NCBI RefSeq assembly: GCF_000314735.2
Contig: NZ_KB375270.1
Location: 3,850,001-3,914,000, forward strand
Direction: 5' to 3'
Source of the DNA: Afipia felis ATCC 53690
GTDB taxonomy: Bacteria; Pseudomonadota; Alphaproteobacteria; Rhizobiales; Xanthobacteraceae
DNA length: 64,000 bases
Both the position numbers and the translations under genes were made by a program. Of the stretch, positions 53,562 to 63,154 are shown piece by piece (position 1 is the stretch's first letter; each line of letters begins with the position of its first letter). The notes beneath the pieces were generated by a model that saw only the letters and a program-made list of their open reading frames with translations, ran no database searches and was not told the origin of the DNA.

Positions 53562-54919
53562 GAACGCATTCGCTGTTGTTCCGTCTTGGCTCGGCCGCCA
53601 CGATCTTGATTGCGCTGGCGCTGGCCTTGGCGGGCTTCGGGCTGTGGCTGATCTTCAATCAGGAAATCGAGCGGCGCGCGACGAACGAACTCGACCAGAT
53701 TGTGAAATTCGTAGCAGCGCAGGTACGGATTGATACCGATGGCGCGCCGGTTGTGGATGGCGCGCCCGCCGACCAGCGGTTTGAGGAACCCTATGGTGGT
53801 CTCTACTGGCAGGTCAGCACGCGAGAGGGACAGCGTGCACGCTCGCGTTCGCTGTGGGATACGATTCTACCTGAGCCTGAAGGTGCTCTTGATAGTCAAC
53901 GCCATGTCACCGATCTGGGCGGCCCGGCGGGAGCGCCGTTGCTCGCGGTGGTGCAGGCGATAACCGTGGCCGCGCCAAGCGGGCAGGACGTGCCGTTGCA
54001 AATTATTGCCGCCATCGATCGCGGCGATCTTGCGGCGGCACGTCATACGTTTCTTCGCCTGCTTGCCCTCTCTCTGATTGCGCTCGGCCTGCTTCTGATC
54101 GTTGCGATGGCGATCTTCATCCGCCTGGCGCTACGCCCGTTCGATCATCTCGGGCAAGGGCTGAAGGCCATCCGCGCCGGAGAAAGTCACGCTCTCGCGG
54201 GAACGTTTCCGGACGAGGTGCAACCTGTTGTCGATGATCTCAACCGGCTGGTCCAATTTCAACGCACGGCTGTCGAGCGCGCGAAGCAGCATGCGGGCGA
54301 TCTCGCCCACGGCTTGAAGACGCCGTTGACGGTTCTCGGTGCGCTCGCGCGGCAGGCCGCGGAAGACGGTCGTAACGATATCGCACAGTCGATCGACGGT
54401 GAGGTGCATCAGATGCGGCGGCAGGTCGATCGCGTTCTCGCGCAGGTGCGTGCCAATGCGGGACCGACGCTCGGTGGAAAGACAGTTGCGGTGAAGTCTG
54501 TTGCCGCGAAAGTCGTGCATGCGTTCGAGCGGCTTGCCGAGGACAAGATGTTGCGCTGGACGATCGATGTTGCTCCCGATGCGCGGTTTCCCGGAGCGGA
54601 AGATGAACTCACGGAAATTCTCGGTAATCTTCTAGATAATGCCTGCAAGTGGGCGCGGAGCGAGATCCTTCTCACTGCTAACCTCTCTAAGGGAGTCCTT
54701 GATCTCTGCGTGGATGATGACGGTCCAGGGTTGTCGGCTGAGCAGGCCTCGCAGATTGGGCGAGGACAGCGTTGGGACGAAACGCAGCCCGGAACAGGCT
54801 TGGGGCTTGCGATTACGCGTGATCTTGCTGAAGCCCGCCGCGGATCGCTTGTTATGGTGCGTTCGGATATGGGCGGTGCCCGCGCGCATGTCAGGATTCC
54901 GCTCGATCCGATTGCGTAA
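53558..54919 (+). CDS. Sensor histidine kinase (PhoQ/QseC-like)
   Basis: The 453 residues comprise a membrane helix (11-33), a periplasmic sensor of about 130 residues, a second helix (167-190), a HAMP linker, a dimerisation domain with His251 in 'AGDLAHGLKTPLTVLGAL', and a catalytic domain with N box 'ILGNLLDNACKWARSE', G1 'VDDDGPGLS' and G2 'GTGLGLAI'. The H box reads H-G-L-K-T-P instead of the common H-E-L-R-T-P, as in PhoQ-like kinases. Ligand unknown. Confidence 0.93.
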   Translation: MRTHSLLFRLGSAATILIALALALAGFGLWLIFNQEIERRATNELDQIVKFVAAQVRIDTDGAPVVDGAPADQRFEEPYGGLYWQVSTREGQRARSRSLWDTILPEPEGALDSQRHVTDLGGPAGAPLLAVVQAITVAAPSGQDVPLQIIAAIDRGDLAAARHTFLRLLALSLIALGLLLIVAMAIFIRLALRPFDHLGQGLKAIRAGESHALAGTFPDEVQPVVDDLNRLVQFQRTAVERAKQHAGDLAHGLKTPLTVLGALARQAAEDGRNDIAQSIDGEVHQMRRQVDRVLAQVRANAGPTLGGKTVAVKSVAAKVVHAFERLAEDKMLRWTIDVAPDARFPGAEDELTEILGNLLDNACKWARSEILLTANLSKGVLDLCVDDDGPGLSAEQASQIGRGQRWDETQPGTGLGLAITRDLAEARRGSLVMVRSDMGGARAHVRIPLDPIA

Positions 54920-55069
54920 AGTTTTATCGAGCCACCTCGTGTCGGCGAGGCGTTGCCGAAATCCACGTGCCATCGATTCTACTGGAATAAGTGGCCCCGG
55001 CCTGTTTTACATATTGTTCGGGAACCCAATCCAATTCCAGTCGGCTGGAATGTGAACTAAGTTATTGAG

Positions 55070-55654
55070 ATGACTGCAATAACCCAAGAGATATCCAGCT
55101 ATCTTTCGCATACGGTTCGCGTCATCGATTCCGTTCAGGGGCTGTGTGCTGAAATAGAGGCCGCGAAGGACATGTGGATTTCTGCATTGTCCAATGGAGG
55201 GAAGGTCTTTTTTTGCGGGAACGGAGGCTCTGCGGCGGACGCTCAGCATTTGGCGGCGGAATTGATGGGACGTTTTTTGATCAATCGCGAACCAATGGCG
55301 GCTGTATCCCTGACGGTCGATACGTCGGCTCTTACCGCGATCGGCAATGACTATGGTTATGACAAAGTGTTCTCCCGGCAGTTGCGCGGTCTGGCGCGAC
55401 CAGGCGATGTGCTCGTCGGGCTTTCGACCAGCGGCAATAGCGCCAATGTCGTCGGTGCCCTTGAAGCCGCGCGCAGCATGGGAGTCAAAACCATCGGCCT
55501 GACGGGACGGGGCGGCGGTCGCATGGCTTCGTTGAGCGATGTGCTGATCGCCGTCGATCATGACCGGACCAATCATATTCAGGAAGCGCACATCGTCATC
55601 GGACATATGATCTGCGCATTCGTCGAGGCCAAGCTTTGCTCCGCCAAGCCGTAA
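55070..55654 (+). CDS. gmhA: Sedoheptulose-7-phosphate isomerase
   Basis: GmhA converts sedoheptulose 7-phosphate to D-glycero-D-manno-heptose 7-phosphate. The 194-residue SIS-domain protein shows 'NGGKVFFCGNGGSAADAQHLAAELMGRF' (in two parts), 'DTSALTAIGNDYGYDKVFSRQL', 'VGLSTSGNSANVVGALEAAR' and 'IVIGHMICAFVEAKL', all family hallmarks including catalytic Glu and His positions. It is the first gene of a heptose operon and overlaps the next gene by 19 bp. Confidence 0.95.
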   Translation: MTAITQEISSYLSHTVRVIDSVQGLCAEIEAAKDMWISALSNGGKVFFCGNGGSAADAQHLAAELMGRFLINREPMAAVSLTVDTSALTAIGNDYGYDKVFSRQLRGLARPGDVLVGLSTSGNSANVVGALEAARSMGVKTIGLTGRGGGRMASLSDVLIAVDHDRTNHIQEAHIVIGHMICAFVEAKLCSAKP

Positions 55655-56874
55655 TCCTGTGTGGTGGATTGGGCACGCGCCTGGGTGGTCTCACCGCGCA
55701 TACGCCAAAGCCGTTGCTGCCGGTGAACGGCACGCCGTTTCTCGACATCCTTATTCAGGAAATCGTCCGATACGGCTTTCGCGAAGTCCTGCTTCTGGCC
55801 GGTCGGTATGGCGAACAAATTCGGGCGCAGTATCAGGACCGGGCCATGTTTGGAGCGCGGGTACGGGTCATGATCGAGCCTGAGCCGTTGGGCACCGGAG
55901 GAGCCTTGCGTTTCGCGCTTGATGCTCTTGATTCGGAATTCCTGCTGGCGAACGGCGATTCCTGGATCGATGCCGATCTCACGCAATTTTCCCGCGCATG
56001 GAAAGAGAAGCAGGCCGGTCATCCCGAAGCGCTCGCGCAGATCCTTCTCCATTCGATCGAAAATCCTGAGCGTTTTGGGGCTGTCGAAACCCGCGACAGC
56101 CAGGTCGTGGCTTTTCAGGAAAAAGGCTCTTACCTCGGTGGAGGTCCGCAGCTCATCAATGCCGGCGTCTATGTTTTTCGTCGAGAAGCGATCGTCGAAG
56201 CATCGCCGGGCAAGGCAATCTCGCTTGAGCGCGAGATACTTCCCGCCCTCGTGGCGCATGGTCATGTGCTGTGTGCTTCAGCTAGCGAAAACCATTATTT
56301 TGTCGATATCGGCGTTCCAGACAGTTATCGAAGCGCGCAGATCGATTTGCCAAAAGCACGAAAGAAGCCGGCGATCTTCTTCGATCGTGACGGCACGCTG
56401 AATCGTGATGTGGGTCATACGCATCGCGTCGAGGATCTTCACTGGATGCCGGATGCACGAGAAGCCGTCGCTTATGCGAACGCGAAGGGCTTCTATGCTT
56501 TCGTGGCAACGAACCAGGCTGGAGTTGCCAAGGGATTCTATCCGGAATCCGCTATCGTACAGTTTCATGATGCAATGCAGGCCTCTCTGTTCGAGATCGG
56601 CGGCCACATCGATGCCTTTGAATGGTGCCCGCATCACCCCGATGGCGTCATCGCTGAATATCGAAAGCAGTGTGAGCGCAGGAAGCCCGGCAACGCGATG
56701 CTCGCTGATCTGATGACGGCGTGGCCGGTCGATTTATCTCGCTCTATCATGGTCGGAGATGCAGAAAGCGATATGCACGCGGCCTCGGCTGCGGGTATCA
56801 AAGGTGTGCGATACAGCGGAGGATCGCTTCTTGCTCTCCTGAAGCGTGAATTCGAGGAAGTGGGCGGGACATAG
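55636..56874 (+). CDS. Fused heptose-1-phosphate nucleotidyltransferase and heptose-bisphosphate phosphatase (HddC-GmhB)
   Basis: The 412-residue protein joins two pathway steps. Residues 1-235 are a sugar nucleotidyltransferase ('AVILCGGLGTRLGGLTAHTPKPLLPVNG', in two parts, with GGxGTRL and KP motifs). Residues 240-412 are a HAD phosphatase of the GmhB type ('KPAIFFDRDGTLNRDVGH', 'VATNQAGVAKGFY', zinc-site 'CPHHPDG', 'MVGDAESDMHAASAAGI'). GmhB removes the 7-phosphate of heptose 1,7-bisphosphate and HddC makes GDP-heptose from the product. The start is TTG 55636 inside gmhA. With gmhA and hddA it completes the GDP-D-glycero-alpha-D-manno-heptose route. Confidence 0.88.
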   Translation: MLRQAVILCGGLGTRLGGLTAHTPKPLLPVNGTPFLDILIQEIVRYGFREVLLLAGRYGEQIRAQYQDRAMFGARVRVMIEPEPLGTGGALRFALDALDSEFLLANGDSWIDADLTQFSRAWKEKQAGHPEALAQILLHSIENPERFGAVETRDSQVVAFQEKGSYLGGGPQLINAGVYVFRREAIVEASPGKAISLEREILPALVAHGHVLCASASENHYFVDIGVPDSYRSAQIDLPKARKKPAIFFDRDGTLNRDVGHTHRVEDLHWMPDAREAVAYANAKGFYAFVATNQAGVAKGFYPESAIVQFHDAMQASLFEIGGHIDAFEWCPHHPDGVIAEYRKQCERRKPGNAMLADLMTAWPVDLSRSIMVGDAESDMHAASAAGIKGVRYSGGSLLALLKREFEEVGGT

Positions 56875-56877
56875 CCG

Positions 56878-57873
56878 ATGTGGATTTGCAAGACACCTCT
56901 TCGCGCCAGCTTTTTCGGCGGAGGAACGGATTATCCTTCCTATTTCAATTCACGCCCCGGTGCGGTGCTGGGTGGTACCATCGACAAATATGTGTTCATC
57001 CAAGCGCTTCCGCTTTCTCCGATCGCCGAACAGAAATTCCGCGTGACATATCGCGCGACTGAGAGTGTCGATGAAGTCGATGCCATCAAGCATCCGGTCA
57101 TTCGTGAGGCTTTGAAGCTCTACGGCTGGCATGAGCCTTTGAACATTGCCACGATGTCGGATTTACCTGGAGGAACCGGACTCGGGAGTTCTTCGGCCTT
57201 CACGGTCGGGTTCATCAACCTCCTGCATCAGATGCGAGGGTGTGAACTGACCCGGTACGAGCTTGCGCGACACGCCATCGATATGGAGCAGGTCGTGCTC
57301 AAGGAAAAAGTTGGTATCCAGGATCAGGTGCACGCGGCATTTGGCGGGTTTGCACGCTATGAGTTCAATGGTGGATCGATCTCCATTGAGCCACTGCGGT
57401 TGACCACACATCGTCTTGCGCTGTTCAACGCTTCGCTTCTCCTCGTCTACACGGGCGCCCAGCGCAACGCATCCGACGTCACCGTCGAGCAGCAAGATCG
57501 AACAGCCGCAGGACTAAACCTCAGCTATCTGAACGAAATGTATGAGATGACCAAGGTCGGCGCCAGAATTCTAGAGTCTGATGGTGACGATCTCGCGGCT
57601 CTCAAAAGATTTGCGGATTTGCTCGATCATGGCTGGAAATTGAAGCGGCAACTGGGGGCCACAGTCTCGAACTCGTCGATAGACGAGATTTACATGGCCG
57701 GCAGAGAACTCGGCGCATGGGGCGGAAAGCTTCTGGGAGCGGGCGGCGGCGGATTTGTACTGTTCATGGCAGATCCATCGCTTCACCCGCTATTCTCAAG
57801 GCGCTTTGGTGCGGGCAATGTTATCCCCGTATCCATGGTTACAGGCGGTTCTGTCGTCCTGCAGGTGAACTGA
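56878..57873 (+). CDS. hddA: D-glycero-alpha-D-manno-heptose 7-phosphate kinase (GHMP family)
   Basis: The 331-residue GHMP kinase starts with 'CKTPLRASFFGGGTDYPSYF', contains the ATP loop 'DLPGGTGLGSSSAFTVGFIN' and ends with 'GGKLLGAGGGGFVLFMADP', the motif 3 of the family. This branch includes HddA and related fucokinase-like enzymes. It starts 4 bp after the fused hddC-gmhB gene. It phosphorylates heptose 7-phosphate at C1, giving the substrate for the GmhB domain encoded upstream. Confidence 0.92.
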   Translation: MWICKTPLRASFFGGGTDYPSYFNSRPGAVLGGTIDKYVFIQALPLSPIAEQKFRVTYRATESVDEVDAIKHPVIREALKLYGWHEPLNIATMSDLPGGTGLGSSSAFTVGFINLLHQMRGCELTRYELARHAIDMEQVVLKEKVGIQDQVHAAFGGFARYEFNGGSISIEPLRLTTHRLALFNASLLLVYTGAQRNASDVTVEQQDRTAAGLNLSYLNEMYEMTKVGARILESDGDDLAALKRFADLLDHGWKLKRQLGATVSNSSIDEIYMAGRELGAWGGKLLGAGGGGFVLFMADPSLHPLFSRRFGAGNVIPVSMVTGGSVVLQVN

Positions 57874-58093
57874 GCGAATATGCCATTCGCCTTTGATCTG
57901 ATCCTTTTGATTGGAATAGCGCGCCTGTTCGGCCATGTCGGTTGTGGGCGCGAGGATGCAGCAAAGGTTCTCCCAGGGAGTATCTGGTCGACTACCAGAA
58001 GACTGCGTATAGCGGCAGCGTGGTGAGTTGGTTTATCAGCCCGAAATTGCAATAATTGATCTGGCGGAACGTCGCAATAAGAGAAGAGTTGGT

Positions 58094-61000
58094 ATGGAGC
58101 ATCTCGATCTAACCGAGCAACACGAAGAGCGGCCGAAGGTCGAACGGGTCATATTGGTGACGCCAGCGGCTCCGGGCAGCAAGGGGGACGAGGGAATGCT
58201 CCTCGGGGCGCTGCGGATTTTGAATTCCGTGCCTGTCCATCTGCTCAATCCCGAGACGGGTCCTCTATGGACGGATGTGTTGAGCAAAAGCGATGACATG
58301 TCGTTTGTCACTGAGCACCAAGGCGCGTTTGCTGATTTTCTTCCGAGTATCCGGCCCACCGATGCCGTTTTTGTCGTGGGAGCGGACGTCATTGACGGGA
58401 CCTGTGGGCCTGATCCATCTCTTGTTAGGCTGAGTTTTTTGAAGGAAGCGCTGGTACGCGGTGCTCGTGGTGCGATTGCATGCTCCTTTCGATCGGGTGT
58501 TGATCCAGCCATTGTAAATTATTTGAAAGACTTGCCAGATTCGAGCGTATTTCTGCGGGATGTCAAATCGCTTGAAAATTTTTCTACTCAGGTGGACTCA
58601 AGAGCTGAATTCTTTCCTGACCTGTCTTACTTCGCGGCTCCGTCGGAGTTGCAGAGCCGGAGTTGTGATCCGGACCTGGTCGCATGGATTGCCGGAATAC
58701 ATGAGCGCGGCGGAAAGGTGATCGGTCTGAATTTTAGCGAGCAAATGTTTCGTTCGCTTTCGGACGATCATGACAATGCTGCACGATCCTCACTGGTGAC
58801 GAATGTTATCAATGAAATTTTGAAGACTGTTCCTAGTGCTTGCTTTGTTCTGATTTCAAACGACAACCGGGATTGGCCTAATCATCTTTCAGACGTCGCG
58901 TATCAGGAATTTGCGGCAGAGTCTCTGAAAGACATCGTCGGCATCGATGGGTTCCGCATCCAGGATCCAAGTAGATCGTACCTCGATAATATTGTTCTGA
59001 TGGGATTCCTTGATCTTTTGGTAACGGGGCGGATGCATCTCGCGCATGCTGCCGTCCGGCAAGGCACTATTCCGTTGATTATGATGGGTACAGGACGTGG
59101 ATATACGTCAACGGACAAGATGCGCGGAATGTATGAAACGGTCTTTGAAGCCGATTCCGGCGTCGTCAACGAAATCGAGGGATTGGGAGCTGCCATCCGT
59201 TGGGCGGAAGAGCGGATGCCTGATCTCAAGACCCGGCTCGGGAAGTGGAATAAAATTTCGCGATTCGAGGAAGAAGTCTTGCGTCCGATGCTTGTCCGCT
59301 CGCTCGGATTATCTAAGGAGCCTTCGAGCGGAGGTGAGATGCTCGTTGCGAGCCTGCGCAAGCGGGATGCCGAGACTCGTTTGACGCTGAAACGGTATGA
59401 GCCATCTGTGGAAATAGAGCCGGCGCAGGCGGCAACCGAAACTCAGATATTAACGGAGGAGCGAGACAGGCTGCGTGTGGCAACGGACCTGCTGATGACG
59501 GAAGGGGACCGGCTCTCGGATGAATTGTTTCGAGCCTATCGCCGGCCGTGGAAGCCGATTCGGCGCACCATCCAGCGTGGATTTCTGAAGTTGATTCTGG
59601 TCTTCCGCCCGCTGTTGTCGGAGCGGACAGCCGATCGATTTCGACGTTCCATTCAGAAGCGCAAGCCGTCCTTGATTCTCTCACAATGGGCTGAGTTCAA
59701 GGCATACGTTGGAAATTCAGCGAGTCTTCAGACGTCAACGGCTTCAGGACGCATGAAAGCCAAGTTCTGGAAGGTCGTTAAATATCGTCTGTTGCGCCTG
59801 TTGTCCAAGTTGGCTCGACCATTCTCGCGGCGGCAGGCTGAAAAATTCCGTCGATCCGCGGACAAGCGCAATCCGTGGCGGTCGAATCTGCCTGTTGCTC
59901 CGGTCGTTCCAGCGGTCGTGCAAAGCGTAGATATGATGGATGCGTCCCGCGCGTCCCGTATCTTCGTTGCGGACTATCGCTTGCCGCGCGCAGACACGTC
60001 TGCTGGAGAGCGAGCGACGGTCGGGTTGATTTCTGATTTGTGCGCTGTCGGGTATGAGGTTGTCTTTGCTCCGACAGATATGAATGCGACGTCGCCTTAC
60101 CTTGAAGAGCTGCAGGGGTTGGGTGTCGAGGTTATTACGCGCGAGAGCGGTTACACTTATGCGAGTGACTACATCCGCGAAAAGGGCAAGCAGTTCGGGA
60201 CATTCTATTTCATCCGTGTGGATGTCGCAGAAGATCTGATTGCCGCCGCTCGTGAGGCCGCGCCTGAGGCACGTACTATTTTTCATGCGCCGGATCTTTA
60301 CTCCCTGCGTGAGAACCGTGCGGCGGGATTGAGTGGGGATCCCACGGAGAAAAGGACCGCAGAGAAGACCAGAGCCCGCGAAACGGCGATCATGCGGGCT
60401 TCCGATCACGTGGTGCTCGTGAGCCCTGCGGAAGTTCCTCATGTGAAGGACATCGTATCGATCGATAAGATATCGGTTTTTCCGGCGCTTTATAGTTCGA
60501 TCGTTCCTAATCCGCCCGGCTATCGGGAGCGCCAGCATCTGTTCTTTATCGGTGGCTTTGCGCACACGCCGAATGTCGGTGCAGTAAAGTGGTTCGTCGA
60601 TGAGATATGGCCCGCTATTCATGCGGCGTTGCCGGAAACCGAATTTCATATCATCGGCGCAGAGGCGCCGGAAGATATCGTGAAGCTTGGAGAGCGTCCG
60701 GGAGTGCGCTTTGTCGGTTACGTCCCCGATCTCGCTCCAGTGCTGGCGACCTACCGGCTCAGCGTCGTGCCGCTTCTGTATGGCGCCGGCATCAAAGGGA
60801 AGCTTGGAACTGCAATGGGTGCCGGCGTTCCGTCGGTTGTCACCACCATTGCTGCGGAAGGCATGAATGTTGTCGACGGGGCTCATGCGCTTGTCCGCGA
60901 TGAGCCAGCTTTATTCGCGGAAGCGGTTATTCGTCTGTACCAGGATGAAAATCTGTGGGAGCGGATTGCGCGTGGTGGCCGAGCACTGGTGGAGGACAAT

Positions 61001-63112
61001 TTTGGCGATGCCGCCAACCAAGCCTCGTTCCTTCGTCTTCTCGACCGGGCTGGTGTGTTGCCGCTCGATCTTTACGTCAAATATTGTCAGGGCGTTTCAC
61101 CTTCGCCATTTCCTAGCCTCGATCCGGAGCAGGCGGTCGATGTGTCGATCATTATACCGGTTCATAACCAATGGACTTTGACAAAGGCCTGCTTGAGTTC
61201 AGTGCTGCATGCTTGCCGGGGTACGGGTATCGATTGTGAGGTGATCCTTGCCGATGATGCCTCGACCGACGACACTCTCCGCGCCGCGGAATTTTTCCCC
61301 GGCCTGAAAATTGTCCGTCAGGATCAAAATCTGGGTTTTCTGGGCAATTGCAACGCAGCCGCTGCAGGTGCACGAGGACGATATCTTCTCTTCCTCAACA
61401 ATGACACCGTAGTGATGCCAAACTGGCTGACGGCTCTGATGGCGGCTGCGACGAGATACCCCGACGCCGCGATCCTGGGCTCCAAACTGATTTATCCGGA
61501 CGGTACCATTCAAGATGCCGGCTCAGTTCTTTTTGCAGATGGTTCTGCCGCGAATTTAGGGCGAGGGCAGAATCGCTACGATCCGCGGTTTTGTTTCGAC
61601 CGGGATGTTGATTACGCGACAGGTGCATCGATCCTTGTAGTGCGAGCGTTTTGGGATGACGTTGGTGGCTTCGATGAGCGTTATATTCCAGCCTATTGCG
61701 AAGATTCCGATCTGGCTATGGCTGCGCGCGCGCATGGTCTGCATGTCACCTATATCCCCAGTTCGGAGGTCGTTCACTTCGAACATGGCAGCTACGGTGC
61801 TCAGGCTAGCGTGACTCCGCAAGCTTATCAGATCGAAAACGGTAAGAAATTGTTCGACAAGTGGAGCGTGCAGTTTGCCAGAGACCATCTGCCTGCTTCG
61901 GCGCTGCAAGATGCTGAAGCAATTCACGCCGAACGGCGGTCTTCGCGCGAAACGCGCAGGCATAAGAAGCTCAATATTCTGTATTTCAGCCCTTTTCCCT
62001 CGCACCCGAACAACCACGGAAACCAGGTCAGAATTCAGTCCCTTGGGCGTCATTTCAAACAGTTAGGGCATAAGGTTCATTTTGTTTTGCTTGAAAGCGG
62101 CATGGTGAACGACAATGCCATCAAGTTCATGCGTAGCACATGGGATACGTTCGATCTGCTACAGAATAGCAGGTCGCTGGAATCGGACGGCAACCCGATT
62201 CCCTTCGATCATTGGTATCAGGAGGGGCTTGGAGAAGAGATCGCGGGGCTGTGCCGGAAATACGACATCAATCTCGTTCTCTGTTCTTATGTCTTCCAGT
62301 CGAAACTGCTCGAGTATGTTCCTGTGCATATTCTTAAGGTCATCGACACCCATGACAAGATGGGGGACCGGTATGAAATGTTGCGCAAGAACGGACAGCC
62401 TCTCGAATTCTTTTCGTGCTCACCGCAGGAGGAAGGAGAATATTTGCGGCGCGCGGACGTTGTTGTGGCAATGCGAGCAGAAGAAGCCAGCTATTTCGAT
62501 GACGTTTCAGGCCGCGCCACATCCATCGTTATTCCTCACATTGAGAGGCGGCGATTTGTCGATCGCAACTTCTCAAAGATTGAGAATGTTGGCGTTGTAG
62601 CGAGCCCTAACCGGATCAATCTCGCGGTTGTCTCGGAATTGGTGAAAACGTTGGTGGCTCGGGAGCAGCATGCACCTATCCCGTTTACGCTGCATATTGC
62701 GGGTCAGATACGCGAGATGGTGCGGTCGCTGCCCAGCAGGGAGCAAGAGTGGTTCGATCGCCCCTGGATTAAACTGCATGGTTTCGTGCCCAATATTGGA
62801 GAGTTTTATCGGGCGGTGGATGTGGTGATCTCGCCGGTCACGATGGGAACTGGCATCAACATAAAAACCGTCGAGGCTCTGGCTTACGGCATGCCGCTCT
62901 TGTCCACTGCGTGGGGCAGTAAAGGAATTGAAACATCCGAGCCGATGCATCGGCACGCCGATCTCGATTCGCTGTCTCAAAGCCTTTTCGATATCTGTCG
63001 TAGCCCATTGCGCCTTCAGCAGCTTGCTGCTGCAAGCCGGACGACCTATGAAAAATTCTATAACGATACTGTTCAGTCGATCGATCTGCTGATGCGAAAA
63101 GTGAGAGCCTAA
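58094..63112 (+). CDS. Giant multidomain polysaccharide enzyme: pyruvyltransferase + GT4 + GT2 + GT4
   Basis: The 1672-residue protein contains four domains. About 17-405 is a polysaccharide pyruvyl transferase-like domain ('AAPGSKGDEGMLLGALRIL', 'VTGRMHLAHAAV'). About 405-615 is a basic linker with two copies of an amphipathic motif ending FRRSxxKRxP. About 620-1010 is GT4 ('FAHTPNVGAVKWFVDEIWPA', 'GAGIKGKLGTAMGAGVP'). About 1015-1285 is GT2 ('DVSIIIPVHNQWTLTKACL', 'LFLNNDTVV'). About 1290-1672 is a second GT4 ('MGTGINIKTVEALAYGMP'). It has no membrane helix. The start ATG 58094 has GAGAAGAG upstream; TTG 58028 is possible. It likely builds a surface glycan containing the heptose made upstream. 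Confidence 0.88.
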   Translation: MEHLDLTEQHEERPKVERVILVTPAAPGSKGDEGMLLGALRILNSVPVHLLNPETGPLWTDVLSKSDDMSFVTEHQGAFADFLPSIRPTDAVFVVGADVIDGTCGPDPSLVRLSFLKEALVRGARGAIACSFRSGVDPAIVNYLKDLPDSSVFLRDVKSLENFSTQVDSRAEFFPDLSYFAAPSELQSRSCDPDLVAWIAGIHERGGKVIGLNFSEQMFRSLSDDHDNAARSSLVTNVINEILKTVPSACFVLISNDNRDWPNHLSDVAYQEFAAESLKDIVGIDGFRIQDPSRSYLDNIVLMGFLDLLVTGRMHLAHAAVRQGTIPLIMMGTGRGYTSTDKMRGMYETVFEADSGVVNEIEGLGAAIRWAEERMPDLKTRLGKWNKISRFEEEVLRPMLVRSLGLSKEPSSGGEMLVASLRKRDAETRLTLKRYEPSVEIEPAQAATETQILTEERDRLRVATDLLMTEGDRLSDELFRAYRRPWKPIRRTIQRGFLKLILVFRPLLSERTADRFRRSIQKRKPSLILSQWAEFKAYVGNSASLQTSTASGRMKAKFWKVVKYRLLRLLSKLARPFSRRQAEKFRRSADKRNPWRSNLPVAPVVPAVVQSVDMMDASRASRIFVADYRLPRADTSAGERATVGLISDLCAVGYEVVFAPTDMNATSPYLEELQGLGVEVITRESGYTYASDYIREKGKQFGTFYFIRVDVAEDLIAAAREAAPEARTIFHAPDLYSLRENRAAGLSGDPTEKRTAEKTRARETAIMRASDHVVLVSPAEVPHVKDIVSIDKISVFPALYSSIVPNPPGYRERQHLFFIGGFAHTPNVGAVKWFVDEIWPAIHAALPETEFHIIGAEAPEDIVKLGERPGVRFVGYVPDLAPVLATYRLSVVPLLYGAGIKGKLGTAMGAGVPSVVTTIAAEGMNVVDGAHALVRDEPALFAEAVIRLYQDENLWERIARGGRALVEDNFGDAANQASFLRLLDRAGVLPLDLYVKYCQGVSPSPFPSLDPEQAVDVSIIIPVHNQWTLTKACLSSVLHACRGTGIDCEVILADDASTDDTLRAAEFFPGLKIVRQDQNLGFLGNCNAAAAGARGRYLLFLNNDTVVMPNWLTALMAAATRYPDAAILGSKLIYPDGTIQDAGSVLFADGSAANLGRGQNRYDPRFCFDRDVDYATGASILVVRAFWDDVGGFDERYIPAYCEDSDLAMAARAHGLHVTYIPSSEVVHFEHGSYGAQASVTPQAYQIENGKKLFDKWSVQFARDHLPASALQDAEAIHAERRSSRETRRHKKLNILYFSPFPSHPNNHGNQVRIQSLGRHFKQLGHKVHFVLLESGMVNDNAIKFMRSTWDTFDLLQNSRSLESDGNPIPFDHWYQEGLGEEIAGLCRKYDINLVLCSYVFQSKLLEYVPVHILKVIDTHDKMGDRYEMLRKNGQPLEFFSCSPQEEGEYLRRADVVVAMRAEEASYFDDVSGRATSIVIPHIERRRFVDRNFSKIENVGVVASPNRINLAVVSELVKTLVAREQHAPIPFTLHIAGQIREMVRSLPSREQEWFDRPWIKLHGFVPNIGEFYRAVDVVISPVTMGTGINIKTVEALAYGMPLLSTAWGSKGIETSEPMHRHADLDSLSQSLFDICRSPLRLQQLAAASRTTYEKFYNDTVQSIDLLMRKVRA

Positions 63113-63154
63113 CCGAGGGTTGTCCTAACGGCGTTGTCGATACAGGAAGCAGGC

